In this document: positions 24,501 to 39,502 of the stretch, in pieces
Layout of the letters: every line of letters starts with the position of its first letter
How positions within the stretch are numbered: the first letter of the stretch is position 1
Notes under the pieces: generated by a model
Seen by the model: the letters and a program-made list of their open reading frames with translations, nothing else
The model's database searches: none
What the model was told of the DNA's origin: nothing
Program-made: the position numbers and the translations under genes
NCBI GenBank assembly: GCA_004335835.1
Contig: RWJK01001520.1
Coordinates: 4,194-68,193 of the forward strand
From: Scenedesmus sp. ARA3
Taxonomy: Eukaryota; Chlorophyta; Chlorophyceae; Sphaeropleales; Scenedesmaceae
Length of the DNA: 64,000 nt
Direction: 5' to 3'

Positions 24501-25529
24501 CATGGTCAACAGGCACTTCGATCAATCGCCCAAAGTGGTCAAGCCCGAGCTATTTGAAAAGAGCATGAAAGGGGTTCATAGCAAGGGCCCGAAGCACATC
24601 ACTGCTGCACAACGCAACGCCAGCAGGCTGGCCTGAACATCTTTTGTACCTGGCTTAGGGCCCGAAGCACATCACTGATGCACAAAAGCACCTCCATCTG
24701 GCTGGCCCGAACATGCTTCGCACCTGGCCTGAGGGTCGCTGCAGCCGAAGTCCAGGAACGTCTCCTTGCCCCGCAGCCGTTGCACCACGTCAAGCACGGC
24801 AGCATGCTGCGGCAGCGGCACCAGTTCCGCCACCAGCTGCAGCAGGCTCAGCGCGGCCCGCAGCACCTCGTGGCTGCCGCTGCACGCTGTTGCATAGAGG
24901 TAGGGCAAATACAATGCAAACAGGCAGCAAGCTTAAGCAGCAGCATCATAATCAAGTAGGATGCAGCAACGCGTGGCTGCCGCTGCACACTGCTGTGCAG
25001 CAGTTGAAACATGCTTTGTAAAGCAGGCAGGCAGCAGACCTTATGCAGCAGCATGGTGAGTGAATTGGTTGCAGCGGCCGTGCAGGTACAGTCAGCGGTG
25101 CCGACTGCACCTTGACGCTGTTTGGAAGTCAGGCATGCTCAATGCACGATGCACTGCGTGCATCGCTGGATTATGTGCAGCATCCCAAAGCACTGACACT
25201 TGTTACATTCTTTAACAACATTCAAATTTACCAAAAGCAGCAAAGCCTCACCTTCAAACAGGTGGTTCACCACCATATCCACATCCCAGTCGCTGCCGCA
25301 AAAGGCCTCCATCAAAGCGCGCTCACACTCCCTCGCCACAGCTTCAGACCCGTACCCAGCATACTGTGCATTTCCCCCGCGCTGGCACCGCCGCACCAGC
25401 TGCTGCCACAGCTGCAGGGTGCGGATGTGCTGCGCTAGCACGGAGGGCAGCAGGTCCTGGGGGGCAAGCTCAGACGTGGGAGGCGCGGAGGCTGCCATGC
25501 AGGCAGCTGCGCCGTAGAGCGTTGGAGAA

Positions 25530-25573
<44 letters not shown>

Positions 25574-26186
25574 AGCGGTCTGCTGCTCGGCGCTTTCGAG
25601 AGCCACTGGCTGCTGCAGGCCATACTGCTGCTGCTGCTGCTGCGTATTGCTGCCTGCTGGTACTGCAGCAGCGTCCTGGTCGGCGAACCTCATACGCTTG
25701 CTGGCTGGCTCGCCTGCAGCGTCATCAGCAGCAGCGCCGCCAGCACCACCTAGCTCTGCATCTGCTGCTGCTGCTGCTGCTGCTGCAGCAGCCATTGGCA
25801 TGACCCAACCAGCACCACCACCAGCACCTGCTGCTGCTGCTGCTGCTCGGCCAGCGGCCACGCCACTAGAAGAGCCAAAGCCTCCTCGAGTGCCGCCAGC
25901 TCTCCTGGGAGACAGCAGGATGTTTGGCCCACCCTGCTGCTGCTGCTGAGTAAGGTGTGGCCTGCTGGCTGCTGTGCGGCCTGTCTGCTGCTGCCCGGGG
26001 CCTGGGCTACCTGACAGCCAGCCTGGCTGCTGCTGCCAGGTTGAGCCCTGCTGAGGAGCCCTGGGGGGCCTGGAAAGCGAGTAGTCCCGCGCAGCTGCTG
26101 CTGCTGGTGCTGCTGCGGCGGCGTAGCCAGGAGCATCTGCGCCTGGAAAGGCCCCGGGTGCGTAGGTGTCATCTGTCTGCCAGCGG

Positions 26187-26222
<36 letters not shown>

Positions 26223-26845
26223 GAGCTGGGCTGCCCAGGCATGCGCTGCTGCTGCTGCTGCTGCTGGTCGCGGTCCTCTGCAGGAGCCTGGCCATAAGCA
26301 CCTCCGCTACTCCCTGAGCCTGCAGGCCTGCTCAGGCCTGCTGCTACACCACCGGCAGCAGTACTTTGCTGCGGCTGCTGCTGCTGCTGCTCAGCACTTG
26401 GGGGCCTTCCCTGCAATCTGACTAATGCGGCAGCTGCTGCTGCTGCTGCAGGCTGCAGCAGGCTTTGCATCCCCACCACACCCAACCCCCAGCCAGTGTG
26501 CTGCGCACCAGGAGGCCCCAGCACTAGCATGTTAGCATTGCCAGCAGCAGCAAAGGGCGGCACGAATGCAGTTGGGCTGGTGACACCTGTAGGGCTGGGT
26601 GACCTGCCCGGGAACTGCCCTGGAAGATCTAGAGGGCTAGGGGACCTGCCATACGCTGCTGCTGCTGCTGCTGCTGCTGCTGGGGCAGCGCCAGGAAAGC
26701 CATCTGTAGGGCTGATGCTGCGTGGCAAGGCCCAACGTGGCCGCTGCAGCCGGCCAGCAGCAGCAGCAGCAGCAGCACTGCCGCCCCTGCTGCTGCGAGC
26801 ACCCCCTGCAGTCTGCTGGCGCTGCTCATCTGTAGCCGCTGCCAC

Positions 26846-26877
<32 letters not shown>

Positions 26878-28135
26878 CACTTGAGCCAGACCCAGCCAGC
26901 GAGCCTGCTCCTGCTGCTGCTGCTGCTGCTGCTGCCAAGTCAGCAGAGTGAGTCAGCAGCTCATCATCATCCTCGTCTCCTGCAAGGTTAGGGTCCAATA
27001 TGCTGCTGATGCCGCCCGCTGCATCTTGCTCCTCCTGCAACAGCGCCGCCACATCTTCATCTTCTAGTGGTGCCGCAAGCTCTGCTTCACATGCAGCCAG
27101 CATCGCACGCGCCTGCTCCTTCATTGCACGCCGCCTGCGGAAGCCCTCTGCTTGCAGGGCAGCAGCAGTAGCGCCAGCGCCCGGCACTTCGGTATGTGCC
27201 TGCTGCTGCTGCTGCAGCGCTGCTGTGTGGTTGCGCTGCTGCTGCTGCCGCTGTGCCAAGGCGTCCACACTGGGCATGGGTGCCACATGGCCTGAGGCAT
27301 CCAGGTGCGTCAAGATGAGGTAGTGCGCCACCTGCGACCACACAACAAGCAGCATTAGGAGAACTGCATTGCTCGGTGAACTGCAGTGAAGCGCTGCAGT
27401 TGTAGACTGCGTGGCGTGCACAGCTGCCACATGCTGTACGTGGCGTGTTTTACCACTGCTCCGCCTTGAACCCTGTCGATGCTTCCTACTGCACAGCTAA
27501 AGCACCAGAAGCACCAGAAGCAGCACAACTCACAGATTTGTAGCCCAGGTTGCGGGCCTCGTGCCAGAGCTGCTTGGTGTCCTTGAGCCCCCTGCGGCTG
27601 CGCTGGCAGTTGGCCCCCGAGCAGTTGCAGATGTCACGGCAGCAGGGGCAGCGCCAGTCGCTGCGCGCCAGCACCTGCGGGGCCACAACGCAACATTGCG
27701 CAACAGTGACAGCGTGAAAACAAAAAAATGATTGATATTGCTGCAGCACTGCTGTACAACGGCCTCGTGCTGCACAACCAGAACACTTAGTGCTGCACTT
27801 GGTGCAGCAGGGAGAAGTGCTTGCAGGATTTGCTGGCTGGCTGGCCGGCAGCTGCCCCTCACCTCATCGATGTCCTCGCCCATGCGTATGCGCAGGCAGT
27901 TGCCGCACCAGATGCCCCTGCCCGGGCCGCCATCAAACACCCTGTTACGCTCGCAGGCGCAGCTGGTCTTGACACATGCCCACTTCTGCCTGCAAGCACG
28001 GGCAATGCCACGCAGTCCAGTGTGCAAGCAACGGGTTAGCAGTAGGGAAGTGAAGCATCTGTCTGTTCATGAGGTGCAGCAGTGCAGGCCACAGGAGGCA
28101 TTCAGTTCCACTGCTGTCAGCATGGGTTTGTGCAG

Positions 28136-28177
<42 letters not shown>

Positions 28178-28989
28178 GCAGACTCACCGGCAGAAGTGGC
28201 ATGTCCTGCATTCCCTGCAGCCTGGCCCGTGCAGCACCTTGCACAGCACGCGCTCGCTGCCCTTGTCATAGCCCCGGGCTGTCTCAAACTTGAGCAGGCG
28301 GCGCAAGTGATCCACACCATAGTACTCCCTGTGCAAGCAGCAGCAGGCAGCAGCAGGCAGCAGCAGGCCATGCATGCCATGGGGTGGTGGTGTAGAACAC
28401 TAGCTGCCAGGTTCATGAGCTGTGGTGGCTGCTGCTGCTGTTTGCATAAGACAAGCTGTGGTGGTGACTGACACTGCTGCTGAGCACACATGCATGGATG
28501 TGGCGATGCTCCAAAAGCACAACAGCAGCAGGCTGCTTGCAACGCCCACTGTACCCTCAGCTAGCCAGCGACCAAACACATGGATGTAAAGGTGCTGTCA
28601 GCATGATGCTTGATAATAGGGATTAAAGAGATGCAGCGCTGCTTGCAGCCCTGCCAGCAGACTCACTTGGCTCGGAAGGCCTCCTGCTCCTTGCGCAGCT
28701 CCAGCAGATGAGGCCCAGCCGGGTAGCGCCCTGTCCTTCGCAGCAGCTTCTCCACCCTCTCCTCCAGCTGTTGCGAGTTTTCCTGCCCTGTTGACTTCCT
28801 TGCCTGCTGGCTGTGCTTCTGCTGTCGCAGCTGCTGCCGTGGGCTTGGCTGCAGCGAGCTAGCGGTGCCAGCAGCAGCTGCTGCTGACCTTGGGCTGGGG
28901 CTCCGGAAGTCTCTCGTGGCACCTGACGTGTCATCGTCGCCTGAGAAGCCGGAAAAGGCATCATCCAAGCCATCAAGATCCCAAGCCAT
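15859..28989 (-). CDS. CDCA7-type zinc finger fused to giant Q/A-rich helical protein
   Basis: Thirteen exons join with consistent phase: 28667-28989, 28188-28328, 27863-27989, 27534-27674, 25252-27331, 24724-24886, 24061-24379, 23405-23707, 20884-22014, 20180-20599, 19005-19813, 16991-18697 and 15859-16582. The total is 8388 nt (about 2795 aa). Residues about 145-255 form a 4CXXC_R1 zinc finger of the CDCA7 family: CHFCRQK, WCGNCLRIRMGEDIDE, DWRCPCCRDICNC, then LGYKSVAHYLI. In CDCA7 this domain binds DNA and works with the HELLS/DDM1 remodeler. After it come a roughly 690-aa exon of Q, A, S and G tracts and about 1800 aa of predicted helices resembling HEAT/ARM repeats, interrupted by polyQ. 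I do not recognise this second part. Known CDCA7 proteins are a few hundred residues, so this is a fusion or two genes merged by my model; the unbroken phase at the 25252/24886 junction argues for one gene. Intron 8 holds an 11-copy repeat array. Confidence 0.72.
18454..18540 (-). repeat. Coding polyglutamine tract (29 CAG)
   Basis: An uninterrupted run of 29 CTG on the + strand is 29 CAG in the coding strand of exon 12 of the CDCA7-like gene. It encodes a polyQ tract near residue 2040. Similar interrupted CAG tracts encode polyQ throughout 17160-17900 and 25540-26270. Confidence 0.9.
22171..23460 (-). repeat. About 121-bp tandem array of exon-edge copies
   Basis: Eleven copies begin near 22175, 22299, 22421, 22571, 22685, 22805, 22918, 23039, 23159, 23280 and 23401 (+ strand coordinates of the donor side). 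Spacings are 113-124 bp except one of 150. The rightmost copy is the real 3' end of exon 8 of the CDCA7-like gene (ALLDPEVDWTVK then a GTGAGA donor). The other ten lie in the following intron and keep most of a sequence reading PGALLDPEVDWTAK or close variants, usually followed by GTGAG or GTAAG. In several copies (for example 22571-22612) a CAG precedes a 42-nt in-frame segment ending at the donor, so each could act as a phase 0-0 microexon. Copies differ by several substitutions, so this is not a simple assembly duplication. Confidence 0.9.
24585..25015 (-). repeat. Duplicated exon 6 edges in CDCA7-like gene
   Basis: The acceptor edge of exon 6 (coding strand CAGCGGCAGCCACG) at 24886 is repeated about 100 bp upstream in the intron at about 24968-24985, also with a preceding CAG acceptor. 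On the other side of the exon the block beginning GGGCCCGAAGCACATCACT occurs twice, at 24585 and 24658, 73 bp apart. Confidence 0.65.
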
Positions 28990-29490
28990 GCTGTGCCTGC
29001 TGCTGCTACTACTGCTGTTCAATGCGAGTAGTAGCAGCAGCTGCCCAGAATGTCACTTGAAGTTATGCATAGACCATAAAGAACCCAGCAAACCATTGGA
29101 ACGGTGGTGCAACTCGTCAAGCTTGTCTTTCACGTTCAGTCATGCAGGCAAGGAACCGATGTTACGCACGCACGGATCACAACACAATCAAACCACCCTC
29201 TCACCACGTTCATGGGCGGATCAGACGCCAGATGCTGCTTGCACAGTGCACTGGTTTGAACTTCTAACACGTGTGAGCAGTTGTCACTTTTGCCCATCAG
29301 TTGCGTTGTAAACGACCTTCATCGTGGTAAACTTATACGTTATCTCTGTATTCCCGCTGCTTTTGAGCTTGTTGGTTGAACACTGCAGCTACCGACCCCG
29401 ACATCTTTCGTGTGCGTAGCAGCTCGGAGGGAAGGCCCTGTCCTCGCATTACCTTGACTTGCTGGTTCTCCTGCCAACACAAACGACATA
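28990..29490. promoter_or_regulatory. Divergent intergenic promoter region (CDCA7-like / IFT20)
   Basis: The ATG of the CDCA7-like gene (28989, minus) and that of IFT20 (29491, plus) are only 501 bp apart and face away from each other, so both promoters and 5' UTRs must lie here unless upstream non-coding exons exist. The sequence is less GC-rich than the genes and has no coding features. No specific TATA box or operator can be assigned from sequence alone. Confidence 0.55.
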
Positions 29491-30903
29491 ATGGACAGGG
29501 GTATATACTTTGATCAGGTTGGAATCTGGTCAATGATGATAGGCTGTGGCCATCAACAGCAGCAGGCTCTCAGGTCAATGCTCACTGGTGCTGCTGCAGG
29601 ACAACCGGGTCAGAATCTTGGATGTGGACAAGTTCAAAGCCTCTCAGGCTCTGCAGGTAATACGCAGGAGCTGAAGAACCACCTAGGAATTCAATACATG
29701 GCAGTGCCTGTTGTGTCAAAGCCTATTACAGATGGCATCACTGCTGGCATGGCTGCCGTCAGACACTGTTTTGGGATCCTCACATGCCACCTGCTGTTAC
29801 TGCACTTGCAGGACAACTGTGGGAAGTTTGTAAGCAACATGCAGCAGCTGCAGGACAGCGTGTCCAAGTATGTTGCAGCTATTGACCAGCAGGTGAGCCC
29901 TCGAGTTGCCAGCTGCAGTGCATGCACTACGTGCGCGTAACCTGCCACGGGCGCAACCTGCCACCGAATATCCTTTGGCCTGCGCGCTGCACAGTTTAAA
30001 GGACTTCTTGCAAAGGCTGCCTCCGCTGCCGCTCTAAAGCAGCTGCAAGCAGGCCTGTAGCAGCATACAGCACTGGCAGTGTTGTCAGCCACGTGATGAT
30101 AATAAAGCACAAAGGCATGCGCCCAACCAATCATGCAGAGCATGGCCAACCTTTGGCCCATAGAAGCTGTTGTCAGTAATACTGCCTGCATGATGATGCA
30201 GCAATTGCGTCTCGCAGCAAGTTACCAGCCAAGCTTGCCCACGAAGCTCATCGGTCATGTGCTGCTGGTGTTGCCTGCCGTGCACAGGTTGAGCGCATCG
30301 AGACTGAGAAGCTCAAAGCAGTAGGGCTGCGCAACAGGGTAGCAGCGATGCAGGAAGTGAGTGCACACTGTGGTTATGAACGGCAGAGCAGGCGCGAAAC
30401 AGGCAATCCTTTCAAAGACGCTGCTAGCCGCAGTTTCACTCATGCAGCCTAAGATGGTCATCACATGTCCTACAAGATTGGCAGCTTGGCAGCTGACACG
30501 ATATTGCTTCACTTGCAGGAGCGCCGGCATAAGCAGCAGGAGCTGCTGCAACAGCTAAATGAGAAGCAGCAAGAGCTTGACAGGTGAGGCTGCGCTCTGT
30601 GCAGCTGTTGCAGGCTGTGGTGGCTGTTGCAGTTGAGGCACTCAAGTGCAGTTTGGTTGGTGCCGTACAATTCCAGCAGCAGCTGTACGAGATTTTTACT
30701 TGCAGCAGTGACCAAGACGCTGACAAGGCAAGTGCTCCTCAGTTTCTTGTCGGCACCCTCTCATGTACACTCACCGGTTTGGACCGCCTGCTGCTTTGCG
30801 CCGCAGGTTGCTAGTGGAGGAGCAGAGTTTGCAGAAAGTGCGTGCGACGCAGGAAAGCACAATAGCAAAGCTGCTGGATGCCAGCAGTACTGGCGTGTTC
30901 TGA
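29491..30903 (+). CDS. IFT20: Intraflagellar transport protein IFT20
   Basis: Six exons join in phase: 29491-29517, 29600-29656, 29812-29892, 30288-30356, 30519-30583 and 30807-30903 (TGA), giving 131 aa, the usual IFT20 length. The pieces read in order NRVRILDVDKFKASQAL, then a helix ending VSKYVAAIDQQ, then VERIETEKLKAVGLRNRVAA, then ERRHKQQELLQQLNEKQQEL and finally LLVEEQSLQKVRATQESTIA. This matches the coiled-coil protein of the IFT-B complex. IFT20 links the Golgi to the ciliary base and carries membrane proteins into flagella. The first exon encodes only nine residues (MDRGIYFDQ), shorter than the start of animal IFT20. Its presence implies the alga makes or recently made flagella at some life stage. 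Assignment is confident. Confidence 0.93.
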
Positions 30904-31828
30904 CAGGTCAGGTGTTGCGGTGGCCGGCTATCGGTGCACAGTGCTGCAGCAACAGCAGCATCCACGGCGGCAGGCCCAAGGGTTTGCAACCTAGGGTTGG
31001 CAAGTACACATACTTGTGTTACAAGAGGGCAAAACGACAATGCCGATGCTGTATGCAACAGCGTAAAGCTGCTATGGCAGCCGGGCACCAGCAATGGATG
31101 CATCGCTGATAATTTTGAAGTAACAAAGCGCACTTGTTCAGTGCACACGCAGTCTACCTCACTGGCACTTGCAGTGATTGGTGTTTTGCAGCACCTGTAG
31201 CCATCACATTGATTCAACTTCACATTGCTCATTGCCAGACATCGAGCGACAACAAAATGCAATCCGTTTGGGCCATTTCTGACATGGAAATGTACTGATC
31301 AGCAGATGCAGCAAGTGCTGCACTGCACAGTGCTAAGCATATGATGATATACATCCTGCTCCTACCAGGATCACGAAGGTTGTTATTCCGCAGAACAAAG
31401 TCAAGGCCAATGTTTGAGCGGCATGCAGCATGCACCATGCTTACTGCAGCAACACACTTGTTCAGTGTGGCTGGATGCTATCCTCTCTGCTGCCGCACAG
31501 GTGCTGGCTCAGCATTTGCAACAATGGTTTCCAGATAAAATATGCAACAACGCTCACTGGAACAGTCTGTTTTGCAAGGCTATGCCAAAGAATGATGGAA
31601 ACAATCCTTCACTGTATGACGTACACAAAAGCAGCACCCTGTCAGCATCTACCCGAACTGCACTACCAAAGCGCCAGCAGCTCAACACATCAAACACAAT
31701 GGCCTTGATGCCAGTGGCGTGATTGAACCACACTCAGGACGCGGCTGTCACACCTTGCCACGCGACAAATCAAGCTGCGCTCTGACCACAGCCAACCAAC
31801 ACGGCTCGCACGAGACACCAAACACTCC
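30904..31828. other. Intergenic, no supported gene
   Basis: This lies between the convergent 3' ends of IFT20 (+) and the lipase gene (-). No splice-bounded coding pieces or repeats stand out. Confidence 0.55.
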
Positions 31829-34837
<3,009 letters not shown>

Positions 34838-35489
34838 GGTCCTCTGAGGGCTGATGCGTGTATATGGATGGAACGCGTCCGCTAAAGGTACGTAACTGCA
34901 CAAACACTATTGATTTCCTGACACGAACACTGTGTGGCACTCTTGCTTGCAGCGTCACTCTGCTTCTCCGCGCGTTCTTCAGGTGCAAATGAAGGTGTAC
35001 TTGCGCACGGTCTGGAAAGGCGTCGATATCTGCCTTTAATATCCCTCATAGCAGCTTTTATATCAATATGTGGTGCTTTGGTGCGCCTTGAGTGGGGGCA
35101 ATGAGACAGTGTGAGATTTGGGCCACGCGAGGTGTGGTCACTTAGGCACGTCTAAAATGGGTGGAAATCTTTGTTACCTATTAACACAGGTTCGAAATCC
35201 TGGAATGGTCGGTGTAAGACGCCGCTTCACTGGTTTAGGCCGTTTCCCTGGAGCATCTGCCACCTGGCACTCTTTTTCTGGATGCCGTGCTTATGTTCAG
35301 AGGGCACATGTCCTGTTGCCGTGCTTCGCAGCACCGGCTCCATAACATTCCTAACACCGCAGCCGCAGCTGCCAAGAAGATGCTACACCCCTGACAAGAA
35401 GCTGCAACACTGCTGCCAGTGCTGGCGTGCCTGTGTCCCAGCTCAAACTGCTGCTGGACATCACTGCACCACAACAACACAGCTGGCGC
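34838..35489. other. Intergenic: lipase promoter and BUD22 3' flank
   Basis: Both flanking genes run on the minus strand. The stretch must hold the lipase promoter and the 3' UTR of the BUD22-like gene. No gene or repeat is supported. Confidence 0.55.
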
Positions 35490-35862
35490 CTAATCGTCGT
35501 CAAACACAACTTTCTTGCCTGCAGGCTGCGCAGCAACAGCCTTCTGCTGCAGCTTCTTTGCCTGCCAAGATGGGTGCAGCTGCTCCGCAGGCTTGCCTGC
35601 TGCTGCAGCCTGACCAGCACCCTGCTGCTGCCTGCCGCCTGCTGCTCGCCTCTCCTGCTGCCTATCCCCCTGCCGCGGACCACGCAACTGCTGCTGCTTG
35701 GGTGCTGCTGCTGGGGGTTCCTTCTGGCTGCTCTTCTGCACTCCCACTGCCTCGCCATCATCACCAAACACCACCTTCTTGGCAGCAGCAGCAGCACCAA
35801 GCTGCACCAGCTGCTTCTGCTGCTGCTTGCGAGCAGCCCACGACGGGTGCAACTCCTCAGGC

Positions 35863-35909
<47 letters not shown>

Positions 35910-36506
35910 CTCAGAACTTTCAAGCTTGCTGCTGCCTGCCGCACGCGGCTGCCGCCGCTCCTGCTGCACATCCTGCTGCTGCTGGCTGTGCTTGCTAGCG
36001 CGCGCGTCCGTGTGAGGCCCGCGGCGCTCCGGCCGCTTGTCACTGGGCTGCCCCGGCTTGCTGCTGCGGCTGCCATGCTCAGGGCGCCTGTTGGGGCCCT
36101 GCTGCTGCAGCAGACAACACCACGAGGGGGCGGCCGCAGATCATCAGGCATGAAAGATAGACACGTTTGCCGTGGATGATGGCGAACACACCAAGCCCAT
36201 ACAGAACAGGATCATGCAGTCAATGGCGACATCAAGCTGCTGCTGCTTGCAGGCTTGTGCGCAGCCCCACGACCACTCATAGCTTGAATACAGCTCACCT
36301 TCCCCGCACACATTGATCAAACACACGCACAAGCAACCCCGCAAAGCAGCAGCAGCAGCAGCAGCAGCTCACCTGCAGGTGCTTGGCGCTGCTGCCGTAG
36401 AGCTTCTCATACAGCTGCCGCCGCATGCGCTGCCCCACGCGCTTGCCGCGCTTCAGTAGCTTCTCAAGCTTGGCCCGCTTCTTCGCCTGCAACCGCTCAT
36501 ACCGGC

Positions 36507-36544
<38 letters not shown>

Positions 36545-36559
36545 GGAGGCGGCGGGTAG

Positions 36560-36612
<53 letters not shown>

Positions 36613-37374
36613 GGCCGGCTCATCAGACTCATCAGCATCATCTGCCGGCTGCGGCTGCTTTCCGCCCTGCTGCTGTTTCCGCTGCCTCAGCTTCTTCTGC
36701 TGCTGCTTGGTCTGCTGCTGCTCGCTGCCTTCATCATCTTGCTCATCGCCGCTGCTGCTGCCGCTGTCATCGGAGCCCAGCAGGCCAGCAGCGGCAGCAT
36801 CCAAAGCATCTGAGTCAGCGTCACTGCCAAACATAACATCACCGACGTCGGCGTCATCGTCAGATGCGTCATCGCTGCCCATGATGACGCCAGACTCGTC
36901 ATCTGACTCAGCATCAGAGGCACCCTCTGCTGCTGCTGCTGCTTTGCTCGACCTGCAGCAAAACGACCAGGTTGTGCCAAGACAGGAAACTGCGTCAGCG
37001 CAAGCTTGACTGCAGGTGTACCAGTGCGCCTGCTGCTCACTTTCCTTGGATGCCTGCTGCCCATCACACGAACATGCATAATCAGGCATAAATGATGCAC
37101 AACATAGTACCAGGCAGGCTGTGCCATGCATCCCACTGCCGTCAGTGCCATTGCTACAGCCGTCACCGCCAGAAGCCAACACTACCTCATGTGTCCCACA
37201 ACCAGCAGCGATGCGGCGCTGGCAGCACAAACAATGACTCAGGCTACACACATCATCGTGATGTGCCATAGCAGCTATCAACAGCAGACAGCCAGCTGCT
37301 GGCCGCACCTGCTGCGCAGCTTTGCCAGAGCTGCAAGCGTTGCTGCATCCAGCTCATCGTCAGCAGGCGGCGCG

Positions 37375-37416
<42 letters not shown>

Positions 37417-39502
37417 GCTTCAAACAGAGCCTCCAAATCATCCTCACTGCCAGCAGCAGCAGCAGCAGCAGCAGCGCCTGCTGTATCCTCGCCGTCAGAG
37501 AGTGACACCTCACTGTCTTGCTGCTCACTGTCGCTGCCGCTGGCCTTCTTTAGCCGCTTGCTGCTTGGCTGGCTGGCATCTGTTGCAGCTGTTGTGGCAG
37601 CACAAACGCATGAGAGTAACAGCAGCAAACAGCAGCGCACATTGCACGTAAGGGCAGCAGTTGCAGCAGCTGGTGTCAAACTTACGGATTTGAACAAAGT
37701 TGCTGCATTCAAGATTCTGCATTAACAGCAACTTGGGGGTGCTGTGCGGGGCGCTGTAGCTGTTGTTTGTGTTGGGCAGAGCTGCAGCAGCGCGTGTGGT
37801 GTGCTCCCAGCAACCCTGCAAGCACACATGCATGCAGATGCAAGTGCGGCATACAACTTTTCAAAAGACTCCCGCATCCTGCGCCAACGACAACGCACAG
37901 CAGCTGCAGCAGCACATGCTCACCAAACTTGCGCTTGAATTCTGCTGCCTGCTGCGCCAGTTGCTTCTGCACACATGCCGCAGCCAGCAGCCGCTGGTGC
38001 ACAGCAGCTGCAACACCTGCTTCGCCAGCCGCTGCTACTGCTAGTGGTACTGCTGCTGCTGACCCAGCTGCTGCGTCTTCAACGTCAGCAGCTGCTGCTT
38101 CTGTGCTGCTGTTGGCAACCAGCCCTGCCCTGGCAGCAGCCTGCCAGCAGGAAACGCAGCGAGTGCATTTAGTGTGAGACGAGTAAGCAACATGTCCAGG
38201 CAGCAAGCAGGCGGTGCTCCAGGTATGCAACATGTGAGCATGCGTCATCAGATTGATGCGCACACCCCGCAACGCAATGGACAAAAATGCTGGCAACATC
38301 CCCACTGGTTTGCAAGCTGCAGCTACTGCAGCCGTCATCCCTGCAGGTATGTGTGTATTGCGCTGCAGCGCCGCACCTGCTGCACCAGCTGGTCCAGGTC
38401 TGCCTGCTTGGCTGCCTGCAGCTGCTGCTCCAGCTTCTGCAGCACATCAGGACCTGCCAGCGACAGACACAGCAGCAGCAGCAGGGCTGTAAGAGCACAA
38501 TGTACGCTTTTGTCACTGGGGGCTCAACGTACGAGCTGCATGCATTCTACGACCTCTACCAAATCAGCAACTGGCTACGGAGCTGTTACCGCTGCTGCTG
38601 CCCCTACTGCTGCAAGAACAAACTGGGTGGGACTCCAATAGCTATACACCAGCTGTGCTCAGCAGCACAGGAGAGGCAGGTTGAAGCAGCAGAAGTCAGA
38701 GCTGCGAGTGCATTCATTGTGTTTTCAGGCTGGCACCTCAGGGCCCACCTGACTTGCCTGCTGCTGTTGTTGCTGCCCCTGCTGCTGCTGCTGCTGCTGC
38801 TGACGATGCCTCTGTGCGCGCCTGGGCCAGCCTGCGCGTGATTTTGCGGATCTCAAAGTTCTTGGCCTGCTTCAGCGCCTGCAAGGCACATCAGGCGCAT
38901 GAGCAGCATTGAGGCACATGGGGCACATAACGCACATGGCATACAATGAGATGGGCTGCAATTGCATAACGCTTGCACATATTTTGGACGGTGAAAATGC
39001 TGCAGTGACATTGATGCAAGGTTGGTGTTATTCAAGCAGCGGTGCAGGCACCACCAGCAGGCAGATTGCTGTGGCAGCTGCAGTCGCATACCTTGTGCAC
39101 AGTCTTCAAGCTGTGGTGCAGCCATTTAGCTGGGTCTCTGCATGCAGGTAAGTTTGGGGACACGTGTGGGAAGGTGTAAGGGAGTATAATTGCACCAGGG
39201 CAGTCACGCAGCAACGGCAGCAGCTGCTGCTGCAGCAGCAGCAACAGCCCAGCAGCATCACAAAAGCAGGTATGCACCACAGCTGCTCAGCAGCATCTCA
39301 TAAGCTTAAGCAATTGCTTCGTACCTGTCTTTGCTTTTGGCCGCCTGCTTTCCTCCTGCTTTCCTTTGCTGCTGCTGCTGCTGCCCCTGGTCACCGACAC
39401 CCCATAAGATACACCTGATGAGTTGCGTCGGCAAAATGAAACGAGCTAAGATGCAGGCAAGATACCATTGTGCACCTGTGCCTTGCGTATAGGCTTCGCC
39501 AT
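35490..39502 (-). CDS. BUD22/SRFBP1-family ribosome biogenesis protein
   Basis: Nine exons join in phase: 39476-39502 (ATG, MAKPIRKAQ), 39325-39386, 39092-39137, 38749-38878, 38377-38486, 37924-38140, 37309-37579, 36373-36952 and 35490-36098 (TAG), giving 683 aa. The N-terminal part has the helical, basic BUD22 pattern (WLHHSLKTVHK, ALKQAKNFEIRKITRRLAQA, LEQQLQAAKQADLDQLVQQV). The middle is acidic with S/D repeats, and RYERLQAKKRAKLEKLLKRG is strongly basic. The C-terminus carries two copies of the family signature: ELHPSWAARKQQQK...KKVVFGDD and QLHPSWQAKKLQQK...KKVVFDDD. Yeast Bud22 is needed for 18S rRNA maturation, and animal SRFBP1 (p49/STRAP) shares the C-terminal HPSW motif. The duplicated HPSW end is unusual. 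PolyQ and polyA tracts interrupt the acidic region. Nucleolar location is inferred from the family. Confidence 0.85.

Noticed and set aside
35140..35225. tRNA-like T-arm (CAGGTTCGAAATCCTG)
   Set aside because: No matching acceptor stem, D-arm or anticodon arm could be folded around it.
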